DNA from: Nitrospirota bacterium
Lineage (GTDB): Bacteria > Nitrospirota > CAKKRA01 > 9FT-COMBO-42-15
Assembly (NCBI GenBank): GCA_016195585.1
Contig: JACPZJ010000231.1
Location: 1 to 5,128 of the forward strand
Direction: 5' to 3'
Length of the DNA stretch: 5,128 nucleotides
Shown: positions 3,652 to 5,128 of the stretch, in pieces
Layout: every line of letters begins with the position of its first letter
Position numbering within the stretch: position 1 is the stretch's first letter
Notes under the pieces: model-generated
What the model saw: only the letters and a program-made list of their open reading frames with translations
The model's database searches: none
What the model was told of the DNA's origin: nothing
Translations under genes and position numbers: made by a program

Positions 3652-5128
3652 TCAGGCAGAGATGTTTTGATATGCAGCCTCAGGCTCATACCGCTGTATA
3701 AGATTCAGGATTGCCGGATCAATACCCTTGTGTTCAATATATTCCCGCTCTAACTCCTCTATATAATATCTGTCAAGATTTCCTTCTTTTAAGAACTTCT
3801 CTCTTAAGGCAATATCTCTGGTGCTGATAATCTTTGGAAGCAATTCATAGAGGTATACCATCTCTTCTCTAAGGTTCTGCAATACCTTATCAAAGAGCTC
3901 AGGCGGTATCTCCCTGTCAATAATCCTTTCGTCTATAAGCTCCCTTGACAATTCCTTTCTTATCTCTTCAAAGTTTTCAGTCTTTCGCAGCTCTAAATAC
4001 AGATTTTTTGTCCTCTTCCTGAAATAGTAATGGACAGTCCTGTAGAGTATCGCCTCCTTATTTGCCTCAGTTAATTGCATTACGACATCTCTAAGCGGTA
4101 TGAGCCTTTCCTCCACCTCTTTCAAGCCTTTAAACATAACATATATCTTTTTTCTGCCAAATGCCGTGAGGTATTTGTCTTTCAGGATAGCATCTATAAA
4201 CAGCTCCCTGAATATCTTTGGCTCTATCTCATCAAATATCTTTTTATTCCTTAAAATGCTCCTTATCTTCTCCTCTGTTATCTCCACATCCTCCATGAAG
4301 ACTATCTGATTGATATAAGAAAAGGCGGCATCAAAGCGATCAAAGAAGGTAACGGTCTGGCCGAGCGCCTCAAGCGGCCGCGTATCATTCATATCCCTAA
4401 ATATCTCATCGCATCTTTTTCCAGCATCAAGGAGGAGGCCCTCAAAGCGTAAATCCCTTTTTTCCATCGCTGTCTGCTTTGATTTTAATAAAGAGACAAG
4501 GTCATCCTTTGAGATGCGATCTGCTGTTGGAGATGCATCAAGAAAGATGCCCTCAAGCATCTCCCGTGTATTTTTAATATATTCAGGCTCGTCAACCTTT
4601 TCAAGCTTCTTGCCCTTAAGCAAGAGCTCATCAAGTGCGGAGAACAGCTCTAATGGTATATTATTTCTTATGCTCAATGACCTCAGCCTATTGAGCCTTG
4701 CCACCTTTGCCTGATCAATCTCCTTGTCCTTTGTAATAGAAACGAGGATGTCCTTGTATTCATCAATTATCCGCTTATTATCAGGGTGTTTGTAAAGGAC
4801 ATCTATCTTTATCCTTTCAACCTGATACTGGTCAATATTATATTCACCCGCCATCTCCTGCAGCTCCTTATATTCATGGCCCTTTATCATCTTTTCATCC
4901 GAATAGAATTTTTTATAGGCGTTATAATATTTATTATTATGCCTGTGCACAAGCTTGAAGAGATACAACGTTGCCTCAGAATCACCCAGCACATTAAATA
5001 TCTCCTCTAATAATGCGGTTTCATTATCAGCAGGAATATTTTTTGATCTTTTGAGGTTTTTTCCAAGACGTTTTAAAAGGTGCTCCTGCTGTTTTTTAGT
5101 CTCTCCGCTATATTTTGATTGAATAAAG
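3652..5128 (-). CDS. Large charged all-helical protein of unknown function, 5' end beyond the window
   Basis: The - strand frame is open from the right edge to the TGA at 3652-3654, giving 491 visible residues. A start at GTG 4992 (MLGDSEATLYLF, 446 residues) is possible, with GAGGAG nine bases upstream of it. However, the frame continues for 45 protein-like, helix-forming codons to the edge (TKKQQEHLLKRLGKNLKRSK, then NETALLEEIFN), so I favour a longer gene. The product is rich in Glu, Lys, Arg, Ile and Leu and predicted almost wholly alpha-helical, with no signal peptide, membrane segment or nucleotide-binding motif. Segments that look conserved include DVEITEEKIRSILRNKKIFDEIEPKIFRELFI and YLTAFGRKKIYVMFKGLKEVEERL. 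From memory it may belong to an uncharacterised deltaproteobacterial/Nitrospirota family (possibly TIGR04442), unverified. Its 3' end abuts that of the pentapeptide-repeat gene, and I see no hairpin terminator between them. Confidence 0.75.
   Translation of the reverse strand, partial: FIQSKYSGETKKQQEHLLKRLGKNLKRSKNIPADNETALLEEIFNVLGDSEATLYLFKLVHRHNNKYYNAYKKFYSDEKMIKGHEYKELQEMAGEYNIDQYQVERIKIDVLYKHPDNKRIIDEYKDILVSITKDKEIDQAKVARLNRLRSLSIRNNIPLELFSALDELLLKGKKLEKVDEPEYIKNTREMLEGIFLDASPTADRISKDDLVSLLKSKQTAMEKRDLRFEGLLLDAGKRCDEIFRDMNDTRPLEALGQTVTFFDRFDAAFSYINQIVFMEDVEITEEKIRSILRNKKIFDEIEPKIFRELFIDAILKDKYLTAFGRKKIYVMFKGLKEVEERLIPLRDVVMQLTEANKEAILYRTVHYYFRKRTKNLYLELRKTENFEEIRKELSRELIDERIIDREIPPELFDKVLQNLREEMVYLYELLPKIISTRDIALREKFLKEGNLDRYYIEELEREYIEHKGIDPAILNLIQRYEPEAAYQNISA

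Noticed and set aside
3630..3680. Bidirectional terminator at the convergent gene junction
   Set aside because: I see no stable inverted repeat with flanking A/T runs; the stops are separated by one base.
4786..5010. Hydrophobic + strand open frame opposite the large helical gene
   Set aside because: It is antisense to a long, clearly protein-like frame; its apparent membrane character comes from complementing Lys/Glu/Asn-rich codons, and no Shine-Dalgarno is evident.

Overview
The window reads as ordinary chromosomal bacterial DNA of moderate G+C (about 40-45% by eye). Six genes on the + strand run head to tail from the left edge to 3650 with gaps of 1 to 34 bases, which suggests one or two operons. 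They meet a long - strand gene (3652 to the right edge) end to end, with a single base between the two stop codons. There is no tRNA, rRNA, CRISPR array or transposase, and no stretch over 300 bases without a gene. The source is probably an uncultured member of Nitrospirota or of the former Deltaproteobacteria (Desulfobacterota/Myxococcota side). That rests on the LarE plus bifunctional-nuclease pairing, the FrzS-like pseudo-receiver and the general protein style, and it is an inference.

Left part (1-1672): the C-terminal end of what looks like a PP-loop tRNA thiolation-type enzyme; a complete LarE-type sulfur transferase starting at TTG 401, with three active-site-type cysteines; and a DUF151 bifunctional-nuclease family protein whose Shine-Dalgarno overlaps the larE stop. 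The first two suggest sulfur transfer onto nucleotide-type substrates. No larA, larB or larC is visible.

Middle part (1707-3650): a small secreted helical protein, a small conserved-looking cytoplasmic protein, a FrzS-like protein (receiver fold lacking its phosphorylatable aspartate, then a long coiled coil), and a pentapeptide-repeat protein. The junction between the second and third holds a G+C-rich imperfect palindrome with CAGGCAG repeats. It appears to have been inserted at the 3' end of the small gene, giving that protein an odd Cys/Arg/Gln tail and separating the FrzS-like gene from any good ribosome binding site.

Right part (3652-5128, - strand): a large, charged, all-helical protein of unknown function, cut by the window edge.

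The most notable items are the degenerate receiver with coiled coil, the palindromic repeat in the coding end, and the three-cysteine LarE. I do not see convincing evidence of a wholly new system.
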